Positions 52,791-63,640 of a stretch of 64,000 nucleotides of DNA are shown piece after piece. How positions within the stretch are numbered: position 1 is the stretch's first letter; every line of letters starts with the position of its first letter. The position numbers and the translations under genes were made by a program. The notes beneath the pieces were generated by a model that saw nothing but the letters and a program-made list of their open reading frames with translations, did no database searches and was not told the DNA's origin. Source of the DNA: Mermis nigrescens (Eukaryota > Nematoda > Enoplea > Mermithida > Mermithidae); NCBI GenBank assembly GCA_036768485.1, contig JAVLUZ010000715.1, forward strand, positions 62,001 through 126,000, in the 5' to 3' direction.

Positions 52791-53292
52791 AACATTAAAA
52801 GCCACCATAGCCACAGTAGGATCACTAGCAACAGCAATATCAGCAAAGGTCGCTGGAACAACAAAAGCAACATTTGAGACAACCAGTGCTTCTTCATCAG
52901 CAGTCACTCCAAAGATATCTGAAGGCACAACTGCTTCACCAACAACTGCATTATCAGCCAAGGCTGCTGCAACAACAAAAGCAACCATAGCAAGAATTAG
53001 TGCTTCATCTCAAGCTGTAACATTGAAAACCACCATAGCTAGAATTGGGTCACAAGCAACAGCATCATCGGCCAGGGTCACTGGAACAAAAAAACAACAA
53101 CACTTGTGGCAAGCAGCACTTCACCACCAGCTGCAGCTCCAAAGACCAGTACAAACACAGCTGCATTGCCTATCCGTGCATACAACAGATTTTGAATTTA
53201 TCATTCATTACTTAAGGGCTAGTCTTTTCTTTTTGAAAATGTACAGCTCTTGCTTCGATACACAGGTTTGTCATTGTGCTGGTAGTGATTGA
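52770..53292 (+). CDS. Mucin gene 3' end, last in-frame block and two candidate C-termini
   Basis: Open repeat frame resumes at about 52770 with diverged units like those at the 5' end of the array. A run of seven A at about 53089-53095 decides the ending. As written, the frame runs to TGA at 53290-53292 with a hydrophobic, Cys-containing tail. With one base less or two more, the repeat-like frame continues (TTLVASSTSPPAAAPKTSTN) to a stop at 53193-53195. The second reading keeps mucin composition and seems more natural. Confidence 0.4.
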
Positions 53293-53316
53293 GCGTACAT
53301 TGTCGATTCAAAGGGG

Positions 53317-53322
53317 AATAAA
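53317..53322 (+). promoter_or_regulatory. Candidate polyadenylation signal
   Basis: AATAAA lies 25-125 bases after the two candidate stops of the mucin gene, with AT-rich DNA downstream. The hexamer is common in AT-rich DNA, so this is only suggestive. Confidence 0.3.
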
Positions 53323-53444
53323 GGAACTAGATTTGATTAATAATCATAACACAAACAAGCTGTAGTAATGATTGATGCTAAACAGCTCCTTGAGCATTGC
53401 TCCAGTTTAGTCTTTTGTGTTTTAGTTTCTTACTAGCCTGATAT

Positions 53445-53865
53445 CATAGATGGACAAGGTCACGGTCGACAGGATGGGGGTAAAATCCCAAAAATTCGAA
53501 ACAGTAAATTTAACATAACAATTGTTTTTGTTCTTTTACGGTCAAAATGGTCCAAATAGCTTATAAAACGTTTTTGTTGTGGTAATATCGCATTTTAAAA
53601 GCATTTTTAGTCAATTTTGACTGCATTATATCACTTTTAAAATAAAAAAATGCAAAAACTTATCAATTTTGGGTGCTTTTTGAGTAAAAATTACTTAGAA
53701 GTACTAATCTAGGGCAAAACGCCAGTAAAATTTTGACGTCTTTACTGCTTTTGACCTCAAAAATGATGCAAAAAACGTCCCATCTGCTAAATATCGCCGG
53801 ACATTACCTGTCCGGCTGACCCTTCAGGGAGATAATACCCCCTCACCCCTCTTTGTCTATGCATG
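53445..53865. mobile_element. Short hAT-like element (CATAGATGG...)
   Basis: The left end CATAGATGGACAAGG and right end CCTCTTTGTCTATGCATG are imperfect inverted repeats. The flanks CCTGATAT (53437-53444) and CCTGACAT (53866-53873) agree at 7 of 8. Like other elements here it has G/C runs just inside the termini. Confidence 0.5.
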
Positions 53866-53873
53866 CCTGACAT

Positions 53874-54974
53874 AGTTGGCGAAGTGAAGAATGTAATGCA
53901 TTTTTTAGTGATTAATTTCAAAATATGGGACTTTGAAGAGTTGAGTACTTCTTCCCGATATAATGCTGATTATGCCCCTGGTTGGTAAGATGAAAAATAA
54001 AGCCATTTTGTCATAATACAGGTGTATATGTACTATGTAAATGTTTCCGATTTTTCGGTGCTTGACAACGAATAAAACTAATTGATAATATTTATTAACT
54101 TTCTTGGTAGTCTGCAAGTCTGATACTGTGTCTATTATTATGAGATAAGTAGGATTCACCATAGGAATTATTAACCTATATAAAAAGAATTTTCAAGAAT
54201 GTTTGATTCTAGAAAAATTCATTTTCGGATCTGAATTCATCCATTGCGTCAGCTAAAAACTTTTTAGGACTGAAAAAAAGGTTATGATGAAGCCCTTTTG
54301 CAGGATAAAATTTGTTGTAATCACAATTATTACATAATAATTCTAGGATTTTATACTGTGTTACAACCATAGATGCACAGCAATGGTCGATCTGGGGGCT
54401 TGAGCGATCTCGGGGGTCACTTAATGTGTGTTTTGGGCGAAAATGACCTTGAAAACTAAAGTAAATCGTAGAGCGTCCAAACTACGTTGTTACATAGTTT
54501 CTGGTAAATTTCAAGCACTTTTCATAAAGATAATCGATTTTCATGCATTTCTGGCCTCCATTGTGCCCTATTTTTCCAAAAAGTCTATGATTTTCTACTC
54601 TTAAGGGAAATCTATACCTTCAGCCGCCCGTCCCCTTTCGAACGTGCAAGTCTGGTTACTTTCCTACTATACATGCAATAGGGAATAGATCCCCTCCCTA
54701 AGTTGGTCGTCCCCTTCTTACCTTAAGGTCAGAAACTTTTTGATCCTCCCCCATTTTTGGCGAACTTGCGTTTTTCGACCATTTTTTGAGTATTTTGAAA
54801 TTTTTAGCTAAAAGTCGGAGTCATTTACCCTCTCCTCCCTTAAAATGGCCGGGGACTCCCTACCCTAAATTTCTAGCTATGTCCAAGCTGACCTTAAATA
54901 AGGTGGTTTTTGTGGTTCGAATCCAAAAAAATTTCTAAACATATGCTTCATACGCACATAGATGTACTCGTGTA
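53874..54974. other. Repeat-derived DNA without resolved boundaries
   Basis: A block at about 54668-54890 (GATCCCCTCCCTAAGTTGG, CCTCCCCCATTTTTGGCGA, AAAATGGCCGGGGA) has a relative at 62850-63020 and a worn one near 8850-8910. These form a further dispersed family. Ends and duplications could not be set. No gene is supported. Confidence 0.35.
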
Positions 54975-54982
54975 AGCTTAAC

Positions 54983-55425
54983 CAGTGTTTTTTTACAAGG
55001 TCCGTTTGTACATCTACAAAGATGGTTCCGAACGTCTTTGTACATTTTGTACACACAAATTTTTGGGTACTATAATGTGGTACAGTAGCGATTTTGATTT
55101 TAGTTTAGTAAAAACAGAGTTGTTCGACCTCTAGTAGTATATTTTAGCTAATTTCCACTTTTCTGGGGGCAAAAATCACAAGGAATCGTCTTAAAACGGC
55201 GCGAAGCGCCCAAAAATTAGACATTTTACTTTCGAAATGTAATTTCTGCCATTATAAAGATAACATAAAATTACTCATTTCGGCGCGAAGCGCCGAAAAT
55301 TTTTGCGAAGTTTAGACCTTTTTCGCAGTTTTTGTCTTTCCAAAAATCATTGTACATGTACAAAGAAGGTTCCGAAAAGTCCTTGTACATCGGGTAAAAT
55401 CTTTGCCGAATACAAAAAAATCGTG
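54983..55425. mobile_element. CAGTGTTTTTTTAC element (TTTGTACATGTACAAAG family), best copy
   Basis: The left end is CAGTGTTTTTTTACAAGG and the right end GAATACAAAAAAATCGTG, flanked by AGCTTAAC (54975-54982) and AGCTGAAC (55426-55433), 7 of 8. It contains two GGCGCGAAGCGCC palindromes (55198, 55280) and, near both ends, paired TTTGTACAT.TACAAAG palindromes. It is hAT-like by terminus and duplication size. Confidence 0.65.
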
Positions 55426-55433
55426 AGCTGAAC

Positions 55434-57312
55434 AACAAGTAGAAATTGTAAATTTAATGAAAAATGGCCAGGAATGACAGCAAAAAGCGATCGAACAGAT
55501 AAGAAGAACAAGATTTAGTCGCGATAATCTCACTATTATTCATCACATTAATTCAATTTGATATCGAATTTACACGGTTTCAATTTAATGCGGTATTATG
55601 CAAATTGTCTATAAAGAACTTGTGCACTGCAGCGTTAAGCACTTCCGTATATTTTAGAGGTGAAATTTGGCGTTGGTCGCTTAGAATGCATTTGCGTTGG
55701 GGGAAAAGCGCGTTCTGCGTAGATGGGTACTAATGAAGCATTCATGGCTTTCAATCAAAATTCTGTGTTTGCTTGCAAATGGTAAAATATTAGAATTTTT
55801 CAAAAAGACTGCTGGCTTTTCACGTAAGAATTCAAAGAAGCTTCGTCCGCCTCTTCAAGTAGCAATAAAATGGGGACGCGGAGTGAGGTTAAGTAAAACT
55901 AAATGATACTCGTAGATTCAGTAGACATTCATTTGCGTAAACTGTGATGAACGACCAAATCTTTAGCAAATGTGAGTTTAATTGCAACTAAATGGGGCTT
56001 TTAGGTTTGATTAATGGTAAAATAGTAAAAAGAAAAAGAAAAACTCTGAAAAATGAGAATAAGAGCGAAGAAATCATTAAAAAAGTTGTTTTTCGCCTAT
56101 TATCGCTTAATTGGATTCAAATTTATATTCAAGCTTAGAGGGCATGCATTATTATCCGATTTCTAATAAAAAAGCTGGTTACCCAACGCTCACTCGGCGA
56201 TTCCTTGGAAACAATGCGCACGGATAAATAGGTGTCACTCATGACACATGTGTTGGTTTCGAATCGATGGCACTTGAATAGATCAGACCAATTTTTCAGT
56301 TTAACTTATCGCTACTTCTATCGAGGAGCCACCCTCCCCATTGGACAAGAATATTTGACGAGATGAAGGATGGATATGTAATTTGCAATGATTTTGGGCG
56401 TCAGTGATCATAATTTCTCGAATGTTTTCGGTGCTCCGCGCCGGATAATATTTATTACTGACATTTATTTACTTTCATTGCGACCCGAAAGCCATTTTTG
56501 CTGATGGAATAGCTTCCAAAACAATTTCAAGAGCAGAAACAGCAATTTCAGCATAGATTTATTTTACTTCCGAGCGAAAATTTTATAGAACATTTTCGAC
56601 GTTCGGCGTCAAATGCTACAAATACAGGAAATTTAGCAGTAAATCAAGCTTCTAAACGTCGTTTTTTATGGCGCTTCGCGCCGGATTCCTGCTAAAGTCA
56701 AGAAAATCTAAAGATTTTACCGCAGAATTGTTTTGAGAATTTAACAATTTTCAGAAAAAAATGTTGCATTGAAGTAATTTAAAATAGAAAAAGACAACGT
56801 AAAACGTCGAAAAACGTTATTTCGCACGCTAAGGGCAAATTTTTGGACCTATTTTTGCTTGTTTCTGCTAAAGTTGGGATACTGCCCCCAATCCCACCTA
56901 GAAAAATCCTAAATCCGCCACTGACTACATTACTTAGCGACCTGAACTGGTATTCCGATTCGAGAAAATTTTCAGTCGGGACGATAACTCAGCATAAGCA
57001 AAAGTTTGCACACCTAAGAGAAATTTTAGCTAAATATACCCTAAGGATGCGTACTAGCAGATACAGGAAAAAAATCTTGGGGGAGGGTCGGTTCGAAAAT
57101 TTTAAAGTCAGATATCTCGAGATCCTTTCGGATATAGGCGAAAATAAAGGCTTTTTTGATGATTTTTCGACAAGCTCTATACAATGTTGAAGAAGAATTT
57201 CGAGGAAAACCTCAACAAATTTTCACTTATTTAATACTCACACTTTTAAGAAATCTTTCGTCCAAGCTATACACAACTGAATTCTCATCATCCAAGCCAT
57301 GAACAACTTATT
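55434..57312. other. Unassigned DNA with worn element pieces
   Basis: GGCGC...GCGCC-type palindromes occur at about 56431 and 56672. A terminus AATCCTAAATCCGCCACTG ends at 56923, matching the right end of the hAT-like MITE at 60721, but no left partner is visible. A B-box-like GGTTTCGAATC lies at about 56255 without a good A box. No gene is supported. Confidence 0.35.
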
Positions 57313-57780
57313 GTGCTCAACTTTTGTGCTATGCGAAATAAAACCACTCGCAAAATTAATGATTTGGTGCGAAGCCAGAAAAATTTGGCATATTCTCCAT
57401 GTCTAATTTATATTTGCGCGTTTTTGAGCGGTTTAGTGAACAAGACCATATATTATATTAACAATAAATCTGACGCGAAGCGCGAGAAAATTTTGAATTC
57501 ATCAGGCCAGCTTGCATATGTGTACTTACGCCGACCAATTATTCACATAATTCGCCAACCGGCACGCACAGGTAGGACCTTAGATAAAAAGGGAATCCAA
57601 GAAACATTCTCTTCTACGGCTGAGGATCTTGGATGGCGCAATTGTAACGTGAAAATTTTCGCTAAATTGGCCGAATCACGCGAAATACCTTCTAAATTGA
57701 TGAATGAAACTAAACGAAAAATGCTGAACCGGCACAAGGATTTTTACGCATCTTTATCACGATATCCAGCCAGTGTATAG
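57313..57780 (+). CDS. Unidentified 155-codon ORF
   Basis: I do not recognise it. The first half overlaps a repeat (it includes the GACGCGAAGCGCGAG palindrome, read as DAKRE) and so is probably not real coding sequence. The second half, from about 57508, is hydrophilic with balanced composition (QPARTGRTLDKKG, LMNETKRKMLNRHKDFYAS) and could be a worn transposon protein or a stray exon. No neighbouring support. Confidence 0.2.
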   Translation: MLNFCAMRNKTTRKINDLVRSQKNLAYSPCLIYICAFLSGLVNKTIYYINNKSDAKREKILNSSGQLAYVYLRRPIIHIIRQPARTGRTLDKKGIQETFSSTAEDLGWRNCNVKIFAKLAESREIPSKLMNETKRKMLNRHKDFYASLSRYPASV

Positions 57781-58860
57781 AGTTTCAACTGACAGATAGT
57801 GCATGATAACCAAACTGGTGTTAAGCACTGATATATTTTAGCCGATTTCACATTCTAAACTTAATGCTGGAACGCTCTAACGAAAAATAATGATGAAAAA
57901 TTCTGACGTTTTGGCGTCTTTTAACTCAATTTTGGGCGCATACCAACATAATGTATATCAGCTGCTCATAAATTTTGAAAAAATGTCTTGGGGCGGCCGG
58001 CCGCGCTCCCTCTTCTGAGTCCGCGCCTATGGATGCGCTGACTCGATCTTATTGAATTTAATTAGCATTTTGATACACTAAGGATATTGGCTAAAACAGA
58101 ATGAAAATGAAGTGGCCCTAAAATTCGGCTCGATTGTCAATTACGCAAATGCGCGAGCAATGAATGGTTAAGGTGCTCAGATGGTTCATGACGCGCTAAA
58201 AAGCCTATTTCGAACAATAGTCGTCCTGAATTAAATTTTTTGATCGGGTGTTGTCGATACAATCACGATGTCAGATCAGGCTGCCCAGCCGTACTATGCT
58301 CTATAAGGCAAGGTCCGTGATTCCGCATTTACGCCTGATCTTAAGGCTTCATTAAGTAGTCTTATTGAGACAAGTATCGCGCAGGAGTTATAATTTTAGC
58401 ATACCATTCCACAAATACAAGGATACGGATTTTGAAACATAAAAATTCTCGTGATTAATGTTTGGACATTCACAAAAGAATTATTTTCTTTACAAAAAAA
58501 ATCAGAAATGGAATTTTTTCATTTTCATTTTCCAGGTTCTACCCAATTTTCCATTCCCCGGCGATATTCCTATATCTTAGCTTGATATCGTGATTCCCGT
58601 TAAATGGGGCTTGAACTTTCTTGAGAAAAGGATTTTCGGCTAAAAATTAAAAAAATAGAAAATTATCCATTTCCCGAATCGACTTTCCATTTTCCAGCTT
58701 TTCTCAATTTTCCAGTTCTTGTTCCGGCTTTTAACCGTAAATTATTTTCCAATTCTCGATCATATACATAGCGATTCTGAAATAAGCAAATTCCAGACAA
58801 TCGTGTCTTTTTCATCTTTTCCAGAAGTTGTTATATACAAAAAACTTTCAGGTCAAAGGT
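57781..58860. other. Unassigned AT-rich DNA
   Basis: A hAT-like terminus with CTGAGTCCGCGCCTATGG lies at about 58013-58031, next to a GGCGGCCGGCCGCG palindrome (about 57992), without a partner end. From 58500 to 58750 the words ATTTTCCA and TTTTCC are frequent. No gene is seen. Confidence 0.3.
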
Positions 58861-58879
58861 CAAACTTTCAGGTGAGGTT

Positions 58880-59330
58880 AAAACCAAAAAATTGGTAGAT
58901 ATAGCTAGGCGCTTCGTAAAGACGATTCTGTAGCCTTTTTTGGACTCAGAAAAATGAGTTATAGCCTTTTCGGGCTCAGAAAACTAGCTATATAGCCTTT
59001 TTGTACTCACAAAGATAGCTTTCTGTACATACAGCCTTTTTGGACTAAAAAATAGCTATTTAACCCTTTTTGGAGTCGAGAAAATAGCTATGTATCATTC
59101 AAAAATTCGGAAAAGACAATTATATTACATTTCAGAGCTCACACGGTATGTTTCTGCGTCCAAAAAGGCTATATAACTACTTTTCTGAGCCCAGAAAGGC
59201 TATATGGCTCATTTTCTGAGCTCAAAAAGGTTATCTGGCAATGTTTTTTCGGCCAAAGTGGCTGTATAGCCATCAGTTTTTCAGAGCAGGGGACTAATAC
59301 CCCGTCTCATCCCTGCTCTTGTATGTGCTG
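58880..59330 (+). repeat. Module repeat of ~45 bp (GGGCTCAGAAAACTAGCTATATAGCC), copy 1
   Basis: About nine modules combine TAGCCTTTTTGGGCTCAGAAAA with AGCTATATAGCC. The module orientation flips near 59130, so the left and right halves are inverted. It ends in AGCAGGGGACTAATACCCCGTC...TGCTCTTGTATG. A second, inverted copy lies at 62283-62760. Confidence 0.6.
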
Positions 59331-59737
59331 TAGGCTTTAACCTCTCATTTGACCCAATTTTCATTTCCGTTTCCGGATTTCACCGTCGCTAATGCAGCTT
59401 TACTTTTGTCGCACGGTAAAAGCAACCCTTATGTACGTTGTAGCGTGCATTGAAACCTTTGATTGGAGCACATCCAACAAAGTCGATCAACGAAAGGCGT
59501 GCATACTCACAACGGACTGTTCAGGCGAATCAGCGGAACTTCATGTGATTGTGCTCCTAGTAAAGGAAAACATCAAAGTTCATGCGAAGAAAGGCCTCAA
59601 ATTATGCAAAACTTACTGATCTTAGAAAGGCGACGGAGCGGACAACGATATGCAACTTGCATCTGCTTGACTACTGAAACAAAGAACGAAGCGTTTGTGT
59701 AAAGTAAATTTATACACCCAGTACCGTTACATATATG
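59331..59737. other. Short overlapping ORFs, unassigned
   Basis: Two overlapping frames (59392-59619, 75 codons; 59463-59702, 79 codons) show no known motif. They may be remnants of one broken coding sequence, but nothing identifies it. Confidence 0.2.
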
Positions 59738-60444
59738 TAGTCTGTTTCATTTGTTCGAGGCTTTTTGAAAATTTTTATAACATTTATAGAAGCGTTTAAA
59801 ACTATACGGCAGGAATGATGTTCTACAGTAAACAAGGTGTACATAGGTCACATCGGCGTGAGGGGTTGACTACCCCCGAGAATTATACGAACTCCCTCTC
59901 CCAAAATCGGTAATCCCCAGAATTGAATTTTTGGTGAAATTTTCGGCAATTTGGCGCCATCGGACCTCCCCTCAGAATTCGGCTGCTTTTTAACCATATG
60001 TATATGGTTGTAGGATTGCGGCAAAACTGCAAAATGCTACTCTTGAGCCTGATTCGTAACCTGGGTAATGTAGGTAATTTATCGAGGTTTTTGACATGCT
60101 CGATCCAAGATTATAAAATTGAACTTTCCGAAAGGAATTTTTTTACTTAAATCTATAAAAGGTGACATTTTTCGGTCGTGCTTGAGCCAAAGTTATGGAA
60201 ATTTACATACTACCTAAATTTCCATAACTTTGGCTACCCCTGTAGGAACGGCGGTAAAATTGCACATCTGACACTAAGCGCCTAAAATTTGAAGATTTTA
60301 CATCGAAGAATCTTTACGCGCATCATCTTATGTACCTTTCAAAAATTTTCCTTCGACCAAAGTGGGAGGCGGCTGTCCCCCTGTACTCCACTGTACTAGT
60401 TATTTAAAACTTTTTCAAAAAACCTCAAATTTAAATGAAATGTA
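59738..60444. mobile_element. TATAGTCTGTTTC-family element, long copy 2
   Basis: The left end TAGTCTGTTTCATTTGTTCG and right end AAATTTAAATGAAATGTAGTT are inverted. The length is about 707 bp. A worn CACACCTGGGCG-family sequence appears to lie inside it (about 59858-60000). Confidence 0.4.
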
Positions 60445-60449
60445 GTTGT

Positions 60450-60675
60450 TATAGTCTGTTTCATTTAACTTTGCGATTTTCTTTTAAATTTTTCCGCAAG
60501 AATCAGGCTATAAAAGTGGTTTAAAATGTTAATGCAGTAATACAGCTTACCAATGGCATACGTCTCCATATGACACGTTAAACTAAAGAATATCATATTG
60601 GCCGAATTAGTTTAAAACACTTTTGTAATCGCTTTAGTTTTCCGAAAACCTCAAAGCCAAATGCAACAGACTATA
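60450..60675. mobile_element. TATAGTCTGTTTC MITE, copy 3
   Basis: The ends TATAGTCTGTTTCATTTAAC and AATGCAACAGACTATA, 226 bp. It is closely similar along its length to the copy at 15102-15329. Confidence 0.65.
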
Positions 60676-60720
60676 GTCTCTTTTTGACATTACATACTGT
60701 AATACGCAGCTTAATTCGAG

Positions 60721-60913
60721 CAGTAGCGGATCTAAGATTTTCCCTAAGGGGGGGCGGTACCCCTAAGGGGGGGCGGAACCCTGACTTGGGCGGAAAAATT
60801 AGCCGTTTTAACCCGAAAATCGCTAAAATCGCTCCAAAATGCTTAATTTTTCGCACTTTTTTGGGCCAATGAGGGGGCGGCCGCCGCCCCGCCCCGTCCT
60901 AAATCCGGCCCTG
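60721..60913. mobile_element. hAT-like MITE (CAGTAGCGGATC) with perfect 8-bp duplication
   Basis: The left end CAGTAGCGGATCTAAGA and right end TCCTAAATCCGGCCCTG are inverted. The perfect duplication AATTCGAG flanks (60713-60720, 60914-60921). It has internal G/C-rich tracts (CCCTAAGGGGGGGCGG twice, GGCGGCCGCCGCCCC) and is 193 bp long. Termini of the CAGTGGCGGATC type are common in hAT MITEs of animals. Confidence 0.8.
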
Positions 60914-61204
60914 AATTCGAGGGAATCGTTAATTAAGCCAATGTGAAGCCTTGGTAGGAACGGCGGTAAAACTGCCGGCGTTTCTCGCCTTAAATCCTGG
61001 AGTGTCCAAAAATTTTCAAATGTCTAAAAATTATTGAGGATTCAGACGCGAGAACACCATCTTTCGACTTATAAAAAATGCAATTCTGGGGTCTATTCAA
61101 CCCCACGTGTGGTCAACCGATGAGCCAATGTAAAAAACGGTCGCAAAAGGAACATATGGTTCTTGAACGAAGTCATCCATTGACTATAGATTTATTCCGT
61201 AGCC

Positions 61205-61305
<101 letters not shown>

Positions 61306-61312
61306 CACTACC

Positions 61313-61544
61313 TATAGTCTGTTTCATTCAACTTCGAGGTTTTAAAAAAATTTGAAGTGCCTGCAAATGCTTTAAACTGACGCCGTGTTGTGGTATTCTA
61401 TGTAACAGTATATCGAGTTATGGGGGGACGTTCGCCATTGCTAAGCAGCATTACTGCGTCAACCTTTCAAACCACTTTTGCAGCCCGATTTATGCGGATT
61501 AAATTCAAACGAAAACCGCAAAAGTAAAATGAAACAGACTATTA
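61313..61544. mobile_element. TATAGTCTGTTTC MITE, copy 4
   Basis: The ends TATAGTCTGTTTCATTCAAC and AAAATGAAACAGACTATT, 232 bp. Its interior resembles the inverse of the 14372 copy (GCATTACTGCGTCA, CAAACCACTTTTG). Confidence 0.6.
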
Positions 61545-62128
61545 ACCACTTCGTTCACACCAAACTGCATTGCAACGTTTGCTCGTTCCAAAATTCAGCA
61601 GGCTTTAATTTGATTTTTATATTTCTCATAAGATATCGTAAATTTTCAATTACGCGCTTTACACACTTACCAAGCGATTAAGTTTTTTTGCTAGGCTAAC
61701 TGGGTTGTTGCACACAGAGCTCAGGATTACGGATACGCGTAGCCTTGAATTCGCACTGACAAAGAGTGACAGATTACCCGTATCATTTGTTCGCACGCGA
61801 TATGTAGAAGCTAGCATCTCTTGCGGAATAAATTTAGTTTATTCGCCAATTACACGATAACTAAAAGCCAAACAACGTTAGCAAGACACTTCAAAAACGC
61901 ATAGAATACAAATAAAAATCGGAAAGCGAGATGCAACGAATAAAATCAATCAATCAATACAAAGAAGAGGCGTTTATTGAGTTTCGCGCTTTTTTCACAC
62001 TCAGCGGTATGAATGCTTTCTGCGCATCCGGAAATCTCTGATGATATCTTTCAGGGCGTAAGTACTTGACTGAAACCAGCCGGCCTATAACAAATTAAAT
62101 AGATAGGTACCTACGCTGTAAGCTACAC
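61545..62128. other. Unassigned DNA
   Basis: No feature is supported. A 67-codon ORF at 61478-61681 overlaps the preceding MITE. Confidence 0.3.
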
Positions 62129-62259
62129 ATGGGCGTGGGGCCTGGACTGGAATATCCGAGAAATTCCAAACGTCGGTAGACCCACAGAGTTCAATTTTTG
62201 GCGACTTTGTCCCATCACACTCCCCCTCCCACAGAATTTGACTGCTGCCCATCTATGCC
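62129..62259. mobile_element. CACACCTGGGCG-family MITE, worn short copy
   Basis: CACATGGGCGTGG to GCTGCCCATCTATG encloses 131 bp containing CAGAGTTCAATTTTTGG and C-runs. Flanks do not match, so the duplication is lost or the ends are off. Confidence 0.4.
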
Positions 62260-62282
62260 TATAACAATACCTACGTATCATA

Positions 62283-62760
62283 AAAGAGCATGGGGGTGAG
62301 AAGGGGCATTACTCTCCCCCTGAGCTCTGAAAAACTGACAGCTATGCAGCCATTTTGACCCAAAAAGCATTGCTATATATCCTTTTATCCTTTTTTAGGC
62401 TTTGAAATTAGTTATGGAGCCTCTTTGGGCTCAGAAAACTAGCCACATAGGCTACTTTGACTAAGAAACATACCGTGTGAGCTCTGAAATGCTATATAGC
62501 TGTCTTTTTCTGAGTTTCAAAAGGATAGATTGCTATTTTATTGACTCCAAAAAGGGATAAATAGCTATTTTCAGACCGAAAAGGCTATATAGATATATTT
62601 GTGAGTCAAAAAAGTCTGTATAGCTAGTTTTCTGAGCCCAAAAAGGCTGTATAGCTAGTTTACTGAGCCCAAAAAGGCTATATACATAGCCGTCTTTACG
62701 AAGTATTCATGTAACTGTCTGCCAATTTTTGGTTTTCACACGCTTCTAAAAGTTTGACCT
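62283..62760 (-). repeat. Module repeat of ~45 bp, inverted copy 2
   Basis: The same module family as 58880-59330 in reverse. It starts CATAAAAGAGCATGGGGGTGAG and ends with CGTCTTTACGAAG and TTTTTGGTTTTCACAC. The last two blocks match the start of copy 1 (about 58888-58925) in reverse complement. Confidence 0.6.
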
Positions 62761-63125
62761 TGCGCACCTAAGCATCTTACAAAACAAAAGTAAGTCATGT
62801 ACCAAACGAATGAATCAATGATAGGAAGTGTGTGAAGCATACATGTAACAGGGGAATGAGGGATCCCCTCAGCCAAAGCTGGTCCTCCCCAGCCCCAAAG
62901 CTAGATTCTTTTGACCCCCTCCCCCATTTATTGAGAAACTTGCGATTTTTGGATGTTCTTAATTAAAAATTAAAGGTCATTCGTCCCCCTCTATCCTACG
63001 CTGAAATGGCCGAGGATCTCCAAAATTTTGAGCCGTAACATATATGGAGTGAAGCCAACAAAGCCAGTACTCGCATGCGTTGTTGAAGTCCCCAAAAATA
63101 ACTTTTGTCCGTCTAGTGCAAAATG
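62761..63125. other. Dispersed-repeat DNA related to 54668-54890
   Basis: GGGGAATGAGGGATCCCCTC, GACCCCCTCCCCCATTTATT and AAATGGCCGAGGATCTCC match the order of blocks at 54668-54890. No gene is seen. Confidence 0.4.
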
Positions 63126-63133
63126 CTACCTAC

Positions 63134-63386
63134 CACACGTGGGCGTGAGGGGTTTAGGGGTGGGCACCCCCAGAAGGCCTATTACCCCCCCCCCCCAAAT
63201 CAAAATACCCCCAGAATTCAATGAATGAATTTTTTGTTTTTTCGCAATTTTTTGATGCCAATGGATAGTGCTCGATGAGAAACGTTGGAAAATGGTCTTT
63301 TTCGCCATACCACAGTTTTTGAGACCATTTTTTTGACCTTTGAAAAATCTTGCATCCCCCCAGAATTTCTGTGTTGCCCACCTATG
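63134..63386. mobile_element. CACACCTGGGCG MITE, copy 7
   Basis: The ends CACACGTGGGCGTGAGG and TTGCCCACCTATG are flanked by CTACCTAC (63126-63133) and CTACCTAT (63387-63394), 7 of 8. It is 253 bp, the same size as the nested copy at 24545. Confidence 0.75.
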
Positions 63387-63640
63387 CTACCTATCCCTCC
63401 CCAGACTTTTTGATTTCTAAAAATCGCTTAAAATGTGCTGTTAAGGATTTTAACGATCTTTCGAATCAAAAATGTCAATTGTCGACGCTCCGCGCCATAT
63501 ATGTAGGCAGGAATGGCTCATTTTATACTAGTACTCAGTTCAATTCGCTCAAATTTCTTACAGTCAGGAAAAAATGAGCATCGCCAAATGTCAAGAAATC
63601 ATGATTGTTTTTGCTAGTCTTCGAGTGCATAGTTATTGGG

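Larger units (their letters stand above)
26890..53160 (+). repeat. Coding tandem array with abc(de)n higher-order structure
   Basis: About 115-120 units of 213-228 bp, each starting near (G/A)CTTCATCTCAA. From 29 kb five unit types alternate. In the HOR beginning at 31285 the lengths are a 228, b 228, c 219, d 213 and e 228 bp, all multiples of three, summing to 1116 bp. d-e dimers (441 bp) are inserted in extra copies. The a units start near 29052, 30168, 31285, 32401, 33518, 35518, 38193, 40628, 41303, 43738, 45289, 48607 and 51042. Units before 29 kb are more diverged. Codons are overwhelmingly ACA, GCA, TCA and ACC. Later copies differ by only a few bases. Confidence 0.9.

Noticed and set aside
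26736..52988. Dozens of minus-strand ORFs of 60-144 codons (Val/Ala/Asp-rich) across the array
   Set aside because: They repeat with the period of the plus-strand units and arise because reversed ACA, GCA and ACC codons contain few stops. They have no independent start context or domain.
53170..53195. Protein end resembling an Arg-Phe neuropeptide
   Set aside because: No Gly amidation donor, no dibasic cleavage site, and the frame is uncertain.
56150..56290. A further tRNA-derived unit around GGTTTCGAATC
   Set aside because: No acceptable A box at the right distance.
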